Part shown: positions 41,585-51,372 of the stretch, piece by piece
How the letters are laid out: every line of letters begins with the position of its first letter
Position numbering within the stretch: position 1 is the first letter of the stretch
From: an uncultured Bacteroidales bacterium
GTDB taxonomy: Bacteria > Bacteroidota > Bacteroidia > Bacteroidales > Bacteroidaceae
Assembly (NCBI GenBank): GCA_902778265.1
Contig: CACYXI010000018.1
Coordinates: forward strand, 1 to 64,000
Reading direction: 5' to 3'
DNA length: 64,000 nt
Translations under genes and position numbers: made by a program
Notes under the pieces: model-generated
The model's database searches: none
What the model was told of the DNA's origin: nothing
Seen by the model: the letters and a program-made list of their open reading frames with translations, nothing else

Positions 41585-42682
41585 ATGAATTTATACCCAA
41601 AACTCATAACAGATGCACTGGCAACCGTTATCTACGCCGGTACAAAGAAGAACCTCATTGAGTCGGAAATGCTTGCCGATACTCCAAGTATCAACGGCAA
41701 TAAAGTTACTATCGTACTCGTTTTCCCTCGCGAGACTGACCCGTTCCTGAAGTCAACCGTTAAGGCAGCAGAAGCAGCCATACACTATCACGTTGGCAAG
41801 GAGGTAGAGGTAGAAATAAAACTTGAATATAAATCGGCTCCTCGTCCGGAGGTTGAGAACCTTCTACCTGGTGTCAAAAACATCATCGCCGTAAGCTCTG
41901 GCAAGGGCGGTGTGGGCAAGAGCACAGTTTCAGCCAATCTCGCCATAGCATTGGCACGACTCGGCTATAAGGTAGGACTTCTTGATACCGACATTTTCGG
42001 ACCAAGTATGCCTAAAATGTTCAACGTTGAGAGCGAACGACCATACGCTATAGAGAAGGACGGTCGTCAGTTGATTGTACCTGTTGAGAAATACGGTGTT
42101 AAGCTGCTATCTATCGGTTTCTTCATCGGTAAAGATACAGCTACACTTTGGCGAGGCGGAATGGCTTGCTCTGCCCTGAAGCAGTTGATTGCAGATGCCG
42201 ATTGGGGTGAACTTGACTATTTCATTCTTGACACGCCTCCTGGCACAAGTGATATTCACCTCACCCTGCTTCAGACACTCGCCATAACAGGTGCTGTGAT
42301 TGTAAGCACCCCACAGCAGGTGGCTCTTGCTGATGCTCGTAAGGGAATAGACATGTACACTAACGACAAGGTGAATGTTCCTATCCTCGGCCTCATCGAG
42401 AATATGGCTTGGTTCACTCCTGCAGAACTTCCAGAGAACAGATACTATATCTTTGGCAAGGAAGGTTGCAAGAATCTCGCCCAGGAGATGAACGTTCCAT
42501 TGCTTGCCCAGATTCCTCTTGTTCAGGGTATCTGCGAAAAGGGTGATGCAGGAACTCCCGCTGCTCTTGACGAGAACACCATAACAGGTCAGGCATTCCT
42601 CGCACTCGCTCAAAGCGTGGTAACTGTGGTGAACAGGCGAAACAAGGAACAGGAAAAGACAAAGATAGTAAAGACAAAGTAA
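41585..42682 (+). CDS. mrp: Mrp/ApbC family iron-sulfur carrier ATPase
   Basis: The 365-residue protein has an N-terminal MIP18/DUF59-type domain (about 1-90) and a P-loop ATPase domain with the deviant Walker A SSGKGGVGKST (about 102-113) and DTPPGTSDIHLTLLQ. The family loads or carries Fe-S clusters and usually has a C-terminal CxxC; here the equivalent region reads NMAWFTPAELPENRYYIFGKEG without the Cys pair. A single Cys follows shortly. Bacteroidales homologues may commonly share this variation. It has its own perfect promoter. Confidence 0.92.
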   Translation: MNLYPKLITDALATVIYAGTKKNLIESEMLADTPSINGNKVTIVLVFPRETDPFLKSTVKAAEAAIHYHVGKEVEVEIKLEYKSAPRPEVENLLPGVKNIIAVSSGKGGVGKSTVSANLAIALARLGYKVGLLDTDIFGPSMPKMFNVESERPYAIEKDGRQLIVPVEKYGVKLLSIGFFIGKDTATLWRGGMACSALKQLIADADWGELDYFILDTPPGTSDIHLTLLQTLAITGAVIVSTPQQVALADARKGIDMYTNDKVNVPILGLIENMAWFTPAELPENRYYIFGKEGCKNLAQEMNVPLLAQIPLVQGICEKGDAGTPAALDENTITGQAFLALAQSVVTVVNRRNKEQEKTKIVKTK

Positions 42683-42823
42683 CAAGTACGAATTACTAAG
42701 TACGAATTACCTATTTACCTCTGTCGTCCTTGCAAGATCAGTAATTCAAAACAGGTAATTAGTAATTTGTAATTCGTAATTGCACACAGGTAATTTGTAA
42801 TTCGTAATTAGTAATTATAAGAC
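42683..42823. repeat. Palindromic word repeat (AATTACGAATTAC type) before the A2M gene
   Basis: Left arm AAGTACGAATTACTAAGTACG and GAATTACC; right arm GTAATTAGTAATTTGTAATTCGTAATT repeated twice. Together they fill the whole gap from the mrp stop to 6 nt before the next ATG. The same word is used at 62589-62671 and partly at 37555 and 58165. Confidence 0.85.
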
Positions 42824-45800
42824 ATGAAAAGACTATTGACCATATTGCTATTCTCTGTGCTGGCATTAGGATTGTCAGCACAGGGAGACTATGCCTCTCT
42901 CTGGAAGCAGGTAGAGAAAGCGCAAGAGAAAGATCAGCCCAAGACAGCTCTATCGGCAGTAAAGAAGATAGAGACTAAAGCTGAGAAAGAAAAGCATTAT
43001 GGTCATCTGTTCGCAGCTCTCTATACAGAGAAAGAAATTCTCGAAGAGATTTCCTATGATTCCGTTGCCCCAATGGAGAAGCGCATGGAGGCAAAATATA
43101 TGGAACTTACGAAAGAGGATCCATTGGCAGCATGTATCTACCAAATCGCAAAAGAGGGTTCAGACAGACATTTGGTTGATAGTCTTCTCTATCACACAGA
43201 TCCAGAGACTGTCAAGGAACTTACAAAAGAGAACGGCACTCTGAAATACATTCCATTCGTCAACAAAGGTATTGATAGTAAATATTTCAATCATGACCTT
43301 ATTAGCCTCATCGCTCATACAATCGTAGATTATGAGCCACTTGCACGTTTCTATTCTGAGAATGGCAACAGGAAAGCCGCTTGTATTGCGTATGCGCTCA
43401 TGTTGGAAGACTACGACTCAGAAAAGCCAGAACAGACAGAGATTCTGCAAAAAGCGGATTCCCTTATTGCTATCTATGGCGATCTAAACGAATGTGGAGC
43501 TATTGCCGTTAGGAAATATCGTATCTTGAGGGATTTAGGACGAGACAATATAAAAAAGACAATAGAATGGATTGACGAAGCCGTTAAACGTTGGCCGAAA
43601 TGGCAGGAGATCAACGAGCTTATAAACGAGAGAAACGACCTTACGACACCAAGCATAAACATCCGCGTGCCTAACAGAATAACGAACACGAATCAAGAGA
43701 AGAAGGTCTTTTTAGAAAATATCAGGAACATATCAAGTGTTGTCATTTCGGCAACGCCTATAAGCGGATTATCCTCAGAGAAGATTCAACAACTGAATCT
43801 CAGGGAAGATGCTGACATTGCAGAACTGAGGAAGCATCTGCAAAAGAGCAAAGCGATAACTCAGACCAAGAAGCTTGACAAGCATGAAGTCTATGAGTTC
43901 TTCAAAGATAGTCTTTCGCTTGGCAAACTTCCTCTCGGCACATACCTGATAGAGGCGAGCTGTGACGGAGTGAACGTATCAAGCAATGACAACGACAACC
44001 TACTTATAGTAAGCGACCTGAAGGTTATTGCTCTTCGTCAGAAAAAGAACCAGATAAGATATGTGGTAGTTAATGCAATTTCCGGCAAACCAGTTGCCGG
44101 AGCTAAGCTATACATAGCTCTCAGAAACGAAAATGACTATAGCGTTGTAACTACCGACGCAAACGGAGAGTATATCTACGACTTTCCAGATAAAAACATG
44201 CCTAACTATGTCTTTGCCACAACCGACGAAGACAAGGCAATGCAGTCTCAATATATCTACACAGGCTTTAGCGACCACACCAAAGACCAGAGCACAAAGG
44301 AAAAGGTCAGCGTATTTACAGACCGTACACTATACCGCCCAGGCCAAACCGTACACGTATCGGCAGTAACCTACGACCTCATCAACCAAGAGACGACCAA
44401 AGTGGCTGCAAACAGAGGTCTTAGCATTACACTCAGGGATGCCAGCAACAAAGAGATTGCATCATCCCAATTAACAAGCGATGAGTTTGGTGTTGCAACT
44501 ACTGATTTCGTTCTACCAGAGAACGTCAAAAACGGAATATTCAGAATAAGGGCAAACAACAGATACGCAGCAAGCATATCTGTTGAAGAATATGTCCGTC
44601 CGACATTCGAGGTTACTATCAAAAAGCCAGAGATAGAGTATAAAGATGGTGACACAATCACTGTGACAGGTACGGCAAAGACTTATAGCGGCGTTGCAGT
44701 AAGTAATGCCGAGGTAGCCTACACCATAAGAAGAAACAACTGCTGGTGGTGGAGAACAAACTACGAGAACTCCGAACTTCTGCAAGATACTGTTACGACC
44801 GACGCATCTGGCAATTTCACTATGAAGATGCCTATGCTTCTGCCTAAAAGCAAGCAGGACAAGATTCTTTTCTGGCCACCAATGTTCTACTCCATCAAGG
44901 CAACAGCCGTTATTACCGACTTGGCAGGAGAATCACACGAGGCTCAGCTATCTCTGCCTCTAAGCAACCGTTCAACCGTACTTACGAGCAACATTGAAGA
45001 CAAATATCTCAAAGGCGAGAAACCTATTGAGGTTGTCTTTACTCGCAGGAATAATGCCGGCACAGAAATTGAAGGTGAGGCAACTATCGAAATTGACGGT
45101 AAGGAACAGGAGAAGGCAATCTGCGGCAAGTCCTATGCAATTCCCTCGTACCTCCCTTCTGGCTCCCATTCCATAAGGGCGATTTGTGGGACTGACACGC
45201 TCGAAAAGAAGTTCGTAATATTCAGTCTTGAGGATAAAGTTCCAGCAACTGAGACTAAAGACTGGTGGTATGCTACAGGCGAAGAGTTTCCTGCTACCAT
45301 CCAGTTCGGTACTTGCGATAAAGATGTACATGCCGTTTATGCGCTCTTCAGCGGTAGCAAGCTCATAGAATCAGGGGCTTTGACACTTGATTCGTCAGTC
45401 GTTACCCGTAAGTTTGAATATAAGGAAGAATATAGAGATGGCATCTGCTATACCATAGCCTGGGTTCGCGATGGCGACTGCTATTCTCATAGCCAGACAG
45501 TCAAGAGAGCACTTCCTAATAACGCTCTCAAACTAAACTGGACGACCTTCCGCAACAAACTTGAACCAGGGCAAAAAGAAGAATGGAAACTTACCGTTAC
45601 AGACAATGAAGGCAAGCCAGCCAATGCCAATGTGATGGCTGTACTATACGACAAATCGCTTGACGCTATCAAGACACACTCTTGGAGTTTCAATGATTTA
45701 AGGAATATCTATGCCCCAACATTCAATTGGAAATATACGCACGATTATTCTAACATCTACATTGACTACACGAAAGAAGCAAAATACAAGAGTTATGAGA

Positions 45801-48193
45801 ACCTCACACTCTCTGAGTTCGCATATTCACTATATGATAGCCATCCTAAAAGTTATGGCGTAGAAGTATTACATATTGGCTATGCCAGCAATGCACCAGT
45901 CAGAATCAGGGGGGGAGCTAAGGCTGCACCGCTTATGGCTGCATATGAATCAGGAGAGGTGCTAAAAGCAAAAGAAGTATATAAAGGCGAGGATGAAATT
46001 GCTGTCGGCTTTGCTTCTATCGAAGAAAATATAGAGGAGACAAACGATGACGTAGAAACCATCCGCACCAACCTCAACGAGACCGCTTTCTTCATGCCTC
46101 AGTTGAGGACTGACGACAAGGGCCTTGCTACATTAGCATTCACTCTTCCAGAGAGCGTAACGACTTGGAAGTTCATGGCATTTGCCCATGATAAGGACGT
46201 GAGATTTGGCTCTATGACTGATGAGGTTATCGCACAAAAGAAACTCATGATTCAGCCTCGTCTGCCTCGCTTCTTGCGTGAGGGGGACGTTACTGATATT
46301 CCTGCATCTGTTTCCAATCTAACAGAAAAGGATATTACGGTGACTGTAAAGTTCTCTATTCTTGATGCAAAGACTGAAAAGGTTCTCTCTACCCAGAGCA
46401 AGAAGATAACCATAAATGGCGGCGAGACTGAGGCTGTGTCTTTCGCTTACGACACAAAGAATCAGGAGGATAAGAGCATTATAGTGCGTTATACCGTTTC
46501 TGGCAAGAGCGAGGAAGGTACTTTCTCTGACGGCGAGCAAAAGGATCTGCCTATCCTCTCACAGAAAGAACTGATGGTGAACACCCAGACTTTCATTCTG
46601 GCAGAGGCTGGCGAAAAGCAGTTTGACCTGAAGAAGATCATGCCATCTGTCGATGAAAAGAAACTTACCGTAGAATATACGGACTCTCCTGAGTGGTTGA
46701 TGATTAAGGCGCTGCCTTATATCTCAAAAGTGAATGATGAGTGTGTGATTTGTCTTTCATCTGCATACTATGCAAACTCTATCGCTTCAGGTATTGCACG
46801 CACAAATCCAGAGATAAGGAAGGCCGTAAACGAATGGAAATCAGAGGAACTGAACCAACTCTTTGATTCTATCTCCTTGAACTATCGCAATACGGATGCT
46901 CTCGAACGCCTTTCAAAACTCCAGAACAGCAACGGCTCTTGGAGTTGGTGGAAGGGTATGGAAGGAAGCACATATATGACCGTCCATGTTCTGAAAACGC
47001 TTCTTCGCCTTAATCTTATGATGAATGACGAGAAGGTAAAAAGAGAGAACGAACCATTGATTAAGCGTGCTTTCAACTACCTTGACAAAGAGACCGACAA
47101 ACGAGTTGCAGAAATGAAGAAAGAGAAATATAAGAACCTTCCTTCATACGCTCTTGAATATCTCTATTGCCGTGCTATCGCCAAAGCTTCTGGCACAAAG
47201 ATCAACAGCAACAATAGTGCTGAGTATCTGCTAAAGCTCGTTCCAGAAGAGACACGCTATGACGATATGCAGACAAAGGCACAAGCAGCTATCATCCTCG
47301 CTTTTGCCGGAAACAAGGGGAAGGCATCTGAGTTTATCAAGAGCATCATGGAGCATACCGTATATCGCGAGGATCTCGGCAGATACTTCGATTCTGGTCG
47401 TGCACGTTATTCATGGTTCGACTATAAGATTCCGACACAGGTTTCTGTCATAGAGGCTCTGAAACTTATTGACGGAAAGAATTCGGCAAAGGAAATCGCC
47501 GACATGAAGCGTTGGCTATTGCAGAGTAAGAGAACACAGTCTTGGGACACTCAGATCAACGCAATAAATGCCATCTATGCTTTCCTTTGCCCGTCACAAG
47601 GCACAACATCTTCTTTGAAGAAAGGAGTACCTGCCGACATAACTTTAGGCAAGACAAGAATGCCTGCACAGGAATACACCTCTGCCCTTGGCTATGTAAA
47701 GACATCAAAGGAAATTACGTCTAAAGACAATACCCTTACTGTCACGAAACATACAGACGGGGAGTCATGGACTAATGTGTTTATCGAATACAAACAGACA
47801 GCTACAGAAAGCAAGGAGTCTTCAACAGGACTTTCTATAACAAGAAAGATAGAGACTAACGGCAAGGACTTGAAGGTTGGCGACAAGGTAGAGGTTACAA
47901 TAACAATCACGGCAGATCGCGACTACGACTTTGTTACCGTTACCGATAACCGTCCGGCTTGCTTAGAACCCGTTGAACAACTATCTGGCTACAGGAATGG
48001 CAGTTATAGGATTGTTCGTGACACCAAGACAGAATATTGCTACAATATGATGAGGAAAGGCACACATGTGATAAAAACCTCATACTATGTAGCAAGAAGT
48101 GGCAACTATGCTTCAGGTACAGCAACCGCAACCTGCACTTATTCACCTGTGTTTACAGGAAGAACTCCAGGTTCTAACTATGTGGTAAAATAA
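42824..48193 (+). CDS. Alpha-2-macroglobulin-like protein (no thioester)
   Basis: A 1789-residue exported protein with a signal peptide (ending near LSA/Q, residue 19). After a helical N-terminal region come macroglobulin-type beta domains, with the MG2 signature VFTDRTLYRPGQTVH (about 494-508). The A2M region FFMPQLRTDDKGLATLAFTLPESVTTWKFMAFAHD is near 1088, followed by the alpha-toroid domain from about 1295. Where thioester proteins have C-x-E-Q, this one reads ECVICLSSAYYAN, so no thioester is formed. Bacterial A2Ms trap proteases in the periplasm; thioester-free forms may act as structural or T9SS-linked surface proteins. Followed after 29 nt by a DUF1573 gene. Confidence 0.88.
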   Translation: MKRLLTILLFSVLALGLSAQGDYASLWKQVEKAQEKDQPKTALSAVKKIETKAEKEKHYGHLFAALYTEKEILEEISYDSVAPMEKRMEAKYMELTKEDPLAACIYQIAKEGSDRHLVDSLLYHTDPETVKELTKENGTLKYIPFVNKGIDSKYFNHDLISLIAHTIVDYEPLARFYSENGNRKAACIAYALMLEDYDSEKPEQTEILQKADSLIAIYGDLNECGAIAVRKYRILRDLGRDNIKKTIEWIDEAVKRWPKWQEINELINERNDLTTPSINIRVPNRITNTNQEKKVFLENIRNISSVVISATPISGLSSEKIQQLNLREDADIAELRKHLQKSKAITQTKKLDKHEVYEFFKDSLSLGKLPLGTYLIEASCDGVNVSSNDNDNLLIVSDLKVIALRQKKNQIRYVVVNAISGKPVAGAKLYIALRNENDYSVVTTDANGEYIYDFPDKNMPNYVFATTDEDKAMQSQYIYTGFSDHTKDQSTKEKVSVFTDRTLYRPGQTVHVSAVTYDLINQETTKVAANRGLSITLRDASNKEIASSQLTSDEFGVATTDFVLPENVKNGIFRIRANNRYAASISVEEYVRPTFEVTIKKPEIEYKDGDTITVTGTAKTYSGVAVSNAEVAYTIRRNNCWWWRTNYENSELLQDTVTTDASGNFTMKMPMLLPKSKQDKILFWPPMFYSIKATAVITDLAGESHEAQLSLPLSNRSTVLTSNIEDKYLKGEKPIEVVFTRRNNAGTEIEGEATIEIDGKEQEKAICGKSYAIPSYLPSGSHSIRAICGTDTLEKKFVIFSLEDKVPATETKDWWYATGEEFPATIQFGTCDKDVHAVYALFSGSKLIESGALTLDSSVVTRKFEYKEEYRDGICYTIAWVRDGDCYSHSQTVKRALPNNALKLNWTTFRNKLEPGQKEEWKLTVTDNEGKPANANVMAVLYDKSLDAIKTHSWSFNDLRNIYAPTFNWKYTHDYSNIYIDYTKEAKYKSYENLTLSEFAYSLYDSHPKSYGVEVLHIGYASNAPVRIRGGAKAAPLMAAYESGEVLKAKEVYKGEDEIAVGFASIEENIEETNDDVETIRTNLNETAFFMPQLRTDDKGLATLAFTLPESVTTWKFMAFAHDKDVRFGSMTDEVIAQKKLMIQPRLPRFLREGDVTDIPASVSNLTEKDITVTVKFSILDAKTEKVLSTQSKKITINGGETEAVSFAYDTKNQEDKSIIVRYTVSGKSEEGTFSDGEQKDLPILSQKELMVNTQTFILAEAGEKQFDLKKIMPSVDEKKLTVEYTDSPEWLMIKALPYISKVNDECVICLSSAYYANSIASGIARTNPEIRKAVNEWKSEELNQLFDSISLNYRNTDALERLSKLQNSNGSWSWWKGMEGSTYMTVHVLKTLLRLNLMMNDEKVKRENEPLIKRAFNYLDKETDKRVAEMKKEKYKNLPSYALEYLYCRAIAKASGTKINSNNSAEYLLKLVPEETRYDDMQTKAQAAIILAFAGNKGKASEFIKSIMEHTVYREDLGRYFDSGRARYSWFDYKIPTQVSVIEALKLIDGKNSAKEIADMKRWLLQSKRTQSWDTQINAINAIYAFLCPSQGTTSSLKKGVPADITLGKTRMPAQEYTSALGYVKTSKEITSKDNTLTVTKHTDGESWTNVFIEYKQTATESKESSTGLSITRKIETNGKDLKVGDKVEVTITITADRDYDFVTVTDNRPACLEPVEQLSGYRNGSYRIVRDTKTEYCYNMMRKGTHVIKTSYYVARSGNYASGTATATCTYSPVFTGRTPGSNYVVK

Positions 48194-48222
48194 TATTGAA
48201 ATTTTTGAAATTATTGAAATAA

Positions 48223-49275
48223 ATGAAGAAACTATCTCTTTCGCTTCTACTTGCATTTCCCCTCTTTGCCTCGGCACAGACATTGCAAGTCAGAAATAAT
48301 ATCATCGACTTAGGACAGGTTCAGTTTATGCAACCTGTCACGGCTACATTCGACGTAAAGAATGTATCAAACGCACCAATCGAGATTGCAAGTATGTATT
48401 CTGGTTGTAACTGTACTCAGGTGGGATTCCCTGTGGGAAGTCTGCCAGCAGGTGCTGATTTCAAGGTCAGCGCGACCTATGACGCAAAGCAGCTTGGCCA
48501 TTTCCAACGTGATGTGGCTATCTACGTCAAGGACCAGAAAGAACCGACATACGTTACAGTAAAAGGTGTCGTTGTTACCAAAGTAGATAACTTTATCGGC
48601 AACTACCCCTACTCTATCGGCGGTCTGTTGACTGACGTAAACACGATAGACTTTGATGACATCCATCGTGGAGAGCGTTCTGTGCAGGACATTCACATTA
48701 TGAACCCTAACAACCAGTACGTAGAGCCAGTCATAATGCACTTACCAAACTATCTTCGTGCAGAAGTTTCGCCAAAGCGTATCGGACCAAAGAAAGAGGG
48801 CGTTATTCATCTTGTGCTCAACTCAAGCAAAATGAAATCACTCGGTCTTTCTCAGGCAAGCATCTATCTTGCCAAAGGCATAGGTGACAAGGTTTCTGAC
48901 GATAAGGAAATAATGGTTTCTACCGTTCTCCTTCCTCCAGAGCAGAATCTTGATGAGGTTAGTCTGTATCGCAGTCCTCAGATTCAACTCTCTTCTACAA
49001 CCGTTGACCTTTCTAATATAAAGGGACCAAAGAAGAAAGCCGAGATTGTGATAACCAACAAGGGTAAGTCGCCTCTTGAGATTCGTTCAATGCAGTTGTT
49101 TACTCCTGGCATAGAAATCACTCTTGCCAAGCAGAAACTTAATGCAGGTGAGAGTACGAAGATGAAGATCACAGGCTATGCCCAAGACCTGTCAAGAGTT
49201 AAGACTCGTCCTCGTATTCTTATGATCACGAATGATCCAAGGAAACAGAAGGTGATAATTGAGATCAAGAAGTAA
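48223..49275 (+). CDS. DUF1573 domain exported protein
   Basis: A 350-residue protein with a signal peptide (ending FASA/Q, residue 18) and two or three Ig-like DUF1573/ASH-type domains. The first has the hallmark sequence IDLGQVQFMQPVTATFDVKNVSNAPIEIASMYSGCNCT (about 28-65), and a later repeat shows VDLSNIKGPKKKAEIVITNKGKSPLEIRSMQ. DUF1573 proteins are common and abundant in Bacteroidetes envelopes; their function is not defined. It follows the A2M gene by 29 nt, so the two are probably cotranscribed. Confidence 0.85.
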   Translation: MKKLSLSLLLAFPLFASAQTLQVRNNIIDLGQVQFMQPVTATFDVKNVSNAPIEIASMYSGCNCTQVGFPVGSLPAGADFKVSATYDAKQLGHFQRDVAIYVKDQKEPTYVTVKGVVVTKVDNFIGNYPYSIGGLLTDVNTIDFDDIHRGERSVQDIHIMNPNNQYVEPVIMHLPNYLRAEVSPKRIGPKKEGVIHLVLNSSKMKSLGLSQASIYLAKGIGDKVSDDKEIMVSTVLLPPEQNLDEVSLYRSPQIQLSSTTVDLSNIKGPKKKAEIVITNKGKSPLEIRSMQLFTPGIEITLAKQKLNAGESTKMKITGYAQDLSRVKTRPRILMITNDPRKQKVIIEIKK

Positions 49276-49378
49276 ATGAAAAGTGAAAAATGAAACAATA
49301 ATAAAATACATATTACTATTTTAGGGTAAAAAAGTTACTTGTATTTTTCACTTTATAATTTTTCATTTTTCATTTAAA
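49276..49378. repeat. Palindromic word repeat between the DUF1573 gene and meaB
   Basis: AATGAAAAGTGAAAAATGAAA and its complement (TTTCACTTTATAATTTTTCATTTTTCATTT) enclose AAAATACATATTACT and AAGTTACTTGTATTTTTCA. It begins at the stop codon and ends 11 nt before the meaB ATG. Confidence 0.85.
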
Positions 49379-49389
49379 AGCATTTCATT

Positions 49390-50487
49390 ATGGAACATCC
49401 AGAAAACAGTAGCGAATATAAAGGGCTGACCGTAAATAGCGGAGTGGCACAACCTTCTATCATCAACCCATATCTGAAACGCGGACGCTTTCGTCATAAG
49501 GAGTATAGCGTTAATGATATGGTTGAGGGACTATTGCGCGGTGATGTAACAATACTCTCACAGGCAGTCACACTTGTGGAGTCTGTCAATCCTGAGCATC
49601 AGGCAAAAGCGCAGGAGGTGATAGAAAAATGTCTTCCTTATAGTGGAAAGTCCGTAAGGATTGGCATAAGCGGTGTTCCAGGAGCAGGCAAGAGTACCTC
49701 TATTGATGTCTTTGGCACTCATGTACTTGACACCTACGGAGGAAAACTTGCAGTCCTCGCCATTGACCCTTCTTCAGAAAGGAGCAAGGGCAGTATTCTT
49801 GGCGATAAGACAAGAATGGAGAAGCTATCTACCAGAAAAGAAACGTTCATACGCCCTTCACCATCTGCAGGTTCTCTTGGAGGAGTCGCAAGAAAGACTC
49901 GCGAAACAATAATACTCTGCGAGGCTGCTGGCTATGACAAGATTTTCATAGAGACTGTTGGCGTAGGACAAAGCGAGACAGCCTGTCACTCCATGGTAGA
50001 TTTCTTTCTACTTATTCAGGTTGCAGGCACAGGTGATGAGCTTCAGGGCATCAAGCGCGGAATAATGGAAATCGCAGACGGCATTGTAGTGAACAAATGC
50101 GATGGTGACAATGTGGATAAATGCCAAATGGCTGCAACTCATTTCCGCAACGCACTTCATTTCTTCCCTATGTCAGAAAGCGGTTGGGTGCCTAAAGTCC
50201 TTTGCTATTCAGGTTTCTATGGATATGGCGTAAAGGAAGTGTGGGACATGATCTTTGAATATGTGGATTTCGTAAAGAAGAACGGATATTTCGAGACACG
50301 TCGCCAACGCCAGAATAAATACTGGATGTACGAAACTATTGAGGCAAGTCTCAGAAATAGATTCTACAACGATCCTGTCATTGCCCAGAAACTGATAGAA
50401 GCAGAAATGAGCGTCCAGAATGGAGAAAAGACGAGTTTCACCGCTGCTCACAATCTTCTGGATGAATTTTATAAACAATTGAAATAA
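49390..50487 (+). CDS. meaB: Methylmalonyl-CoA mutase-associated GTPase
   Basis: The 365-residue G3E/ArgK-type GTPase has Walker A GVPGAGKS (about 95-102), the metal-binding DPSS.RSKGSILGDKTRM (about 133-148), IETVGVGQSE (about 192-201) and NKCDGD (about 237-242). It protects and reloads adenosylcobalamin-dependent methylmalonyl-CoA mutase, which works in the succinate-to-propionate route common in Bacteroidales. The mutase genes are not in the window. It is followed after 15 nt by ispH and is probably cotranscribed with it. Confidence 0.93.
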   Translation: MEHPENSSEYKGLTVNSGVAQPSIINPYLKRGRFRHKEYSVNDMVEGLLRGDVTILSQAVTLVESVNPEHQAKAQEVIEKCLPYSGKSVRIGISGVPGAGKSTSIDVFGTHVLDTYGGKLAVLAIDPSSERSKGSILGDKTRMEKLSTRKETFIRPSPSAGSLGGVARKTRETIILCEAAGYDKIFIETVGVGQSETACHSMVDFFLLIQVAGTGDELQGIKRGIMEIADGIVVNKCDGDNVDKCQMAATHFRNALHFFPMSESGWVPKVLCYSGFYGYGVKEVWDMIFEYVDFVKKNGYFETRRQRQNKYWMYETIEASLRNRFYNDPVIAQKLIEAEMSVQNGEKTSFTAAHNLLDEFYKQLK

Positions 50488-50502
50488 ATTGTACATGATA
50501 TT

Positions 50503-51372
50503 ATGTTAATAGAAATCGACTCTTCATCAGGTTTCTGCTTTGGAGTGACAACTGCAATCAATAAGGCAGAAGAGGAACTGGCTAAAGGTTCTACTCTCTA
50601 CTGCCTTGGAGATATAGTGCACAATGGCATGGAGTGTGACAGACTTCGTGAGATGGGACTTATCACTATCGACCACGCACAGTTTGCAGAGCTTCACAAT
50701 GCCAAGGTTCTGCTAAGAGCACATGGTGAGCCACCCGAGACCTACAAGATAGCAGAGCAAAACAACATAGAGATTATTGATGCAACCTGTCCTGTTGTGC
50801 TTCAGCTACAAAAGCGTATCAAGAAACAGTTCACGGCAAATCCAGATGCGCAGATTGTAATCTTCGGCAAGAACGGACATGCGGAGGTCTTAGGTCTCGT
50901 TGGACAGACAAGACAACGTGCCATAGTGATAGAGCATGTTGATGAAGTCACCCGACTTGATTTCACCCACGACATCTACCTCTATTCACAAACCACAAAG
51001 TCGCTTGATGAGTTTCATGCCATCATAGACTATATCCAGGCTCATATTGCCGCAGGTGCTAATTTCCAATGGTTTGACACAATTTGCAGACAGGTAGCCA
51101 ACAGAATGCCTAACATCTGCTCATTTGCCACCAAGCATGATCTGATTCTCTTCGTATCTGGTAGAAAAAGCAGTAATGGTAAGGTGCTTTACAATGCCTG
51201 CAAAGAGCAGAACCCACACACCTATCTTGTAGAAGGACCTGATGAGATAGATCCAAAATGGGTTTCAAATGTCAACAGCATAGGTATTTGCGGAGCGACA
51301 TCCACCCCAAAATGGCTAATGGAACAAGTAGCAGACAGAATCAAGAATAATTACAACATAGAAAAGAAATGA
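50503..51372 (+). CDS. ispH: 4-hydroxy-3-methylbut-2-enyl diphosphate reductase
   Basis: The 289-residue enzyme carries the three Fe-S cluster cysteines at Cys12 (GFCFGV), Cys96 (DATCPVV) and Cys195 ([11 protein letters not shown]), the substrate-binding His residues near 40 and 74 (VHN, RAHGEPP) and the [10 protein letters not shown] segment. It makes IPP and DMAPP in the last step of the MEP isoprenoid pathway. Its stop codon overlaps the cmk start by 4 nt, and the ispH-cmk pairing is familiar in Bacteroidetes and other phyla. Confidence 0.95.
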   Translation: MLIEIDSSSGFCFGVTTAINKAEEELAKGSTLYCLGDIVHNGMECDRLREMGLITIDHAQFAELHNAKVLLRAHGEPPETYKIAEQNNIEIIDATCPVVLQLQKRIKKQFTANPDAQIVIFGKNGHAEVLGLVGQTRQRAIVIEHVDEVTRLDFTHDIYLYSQTTKSLDEFHAIIDYIQAHIAAGANFQWFDTICRQVANRMPNICSFATKHDLILFVSGRKSSNGKVLYNACKEQNPHTYLVEGPDEIDPKWVSNVNSIGICGATSTPKWLMEQVADRIKNNYNIEKK

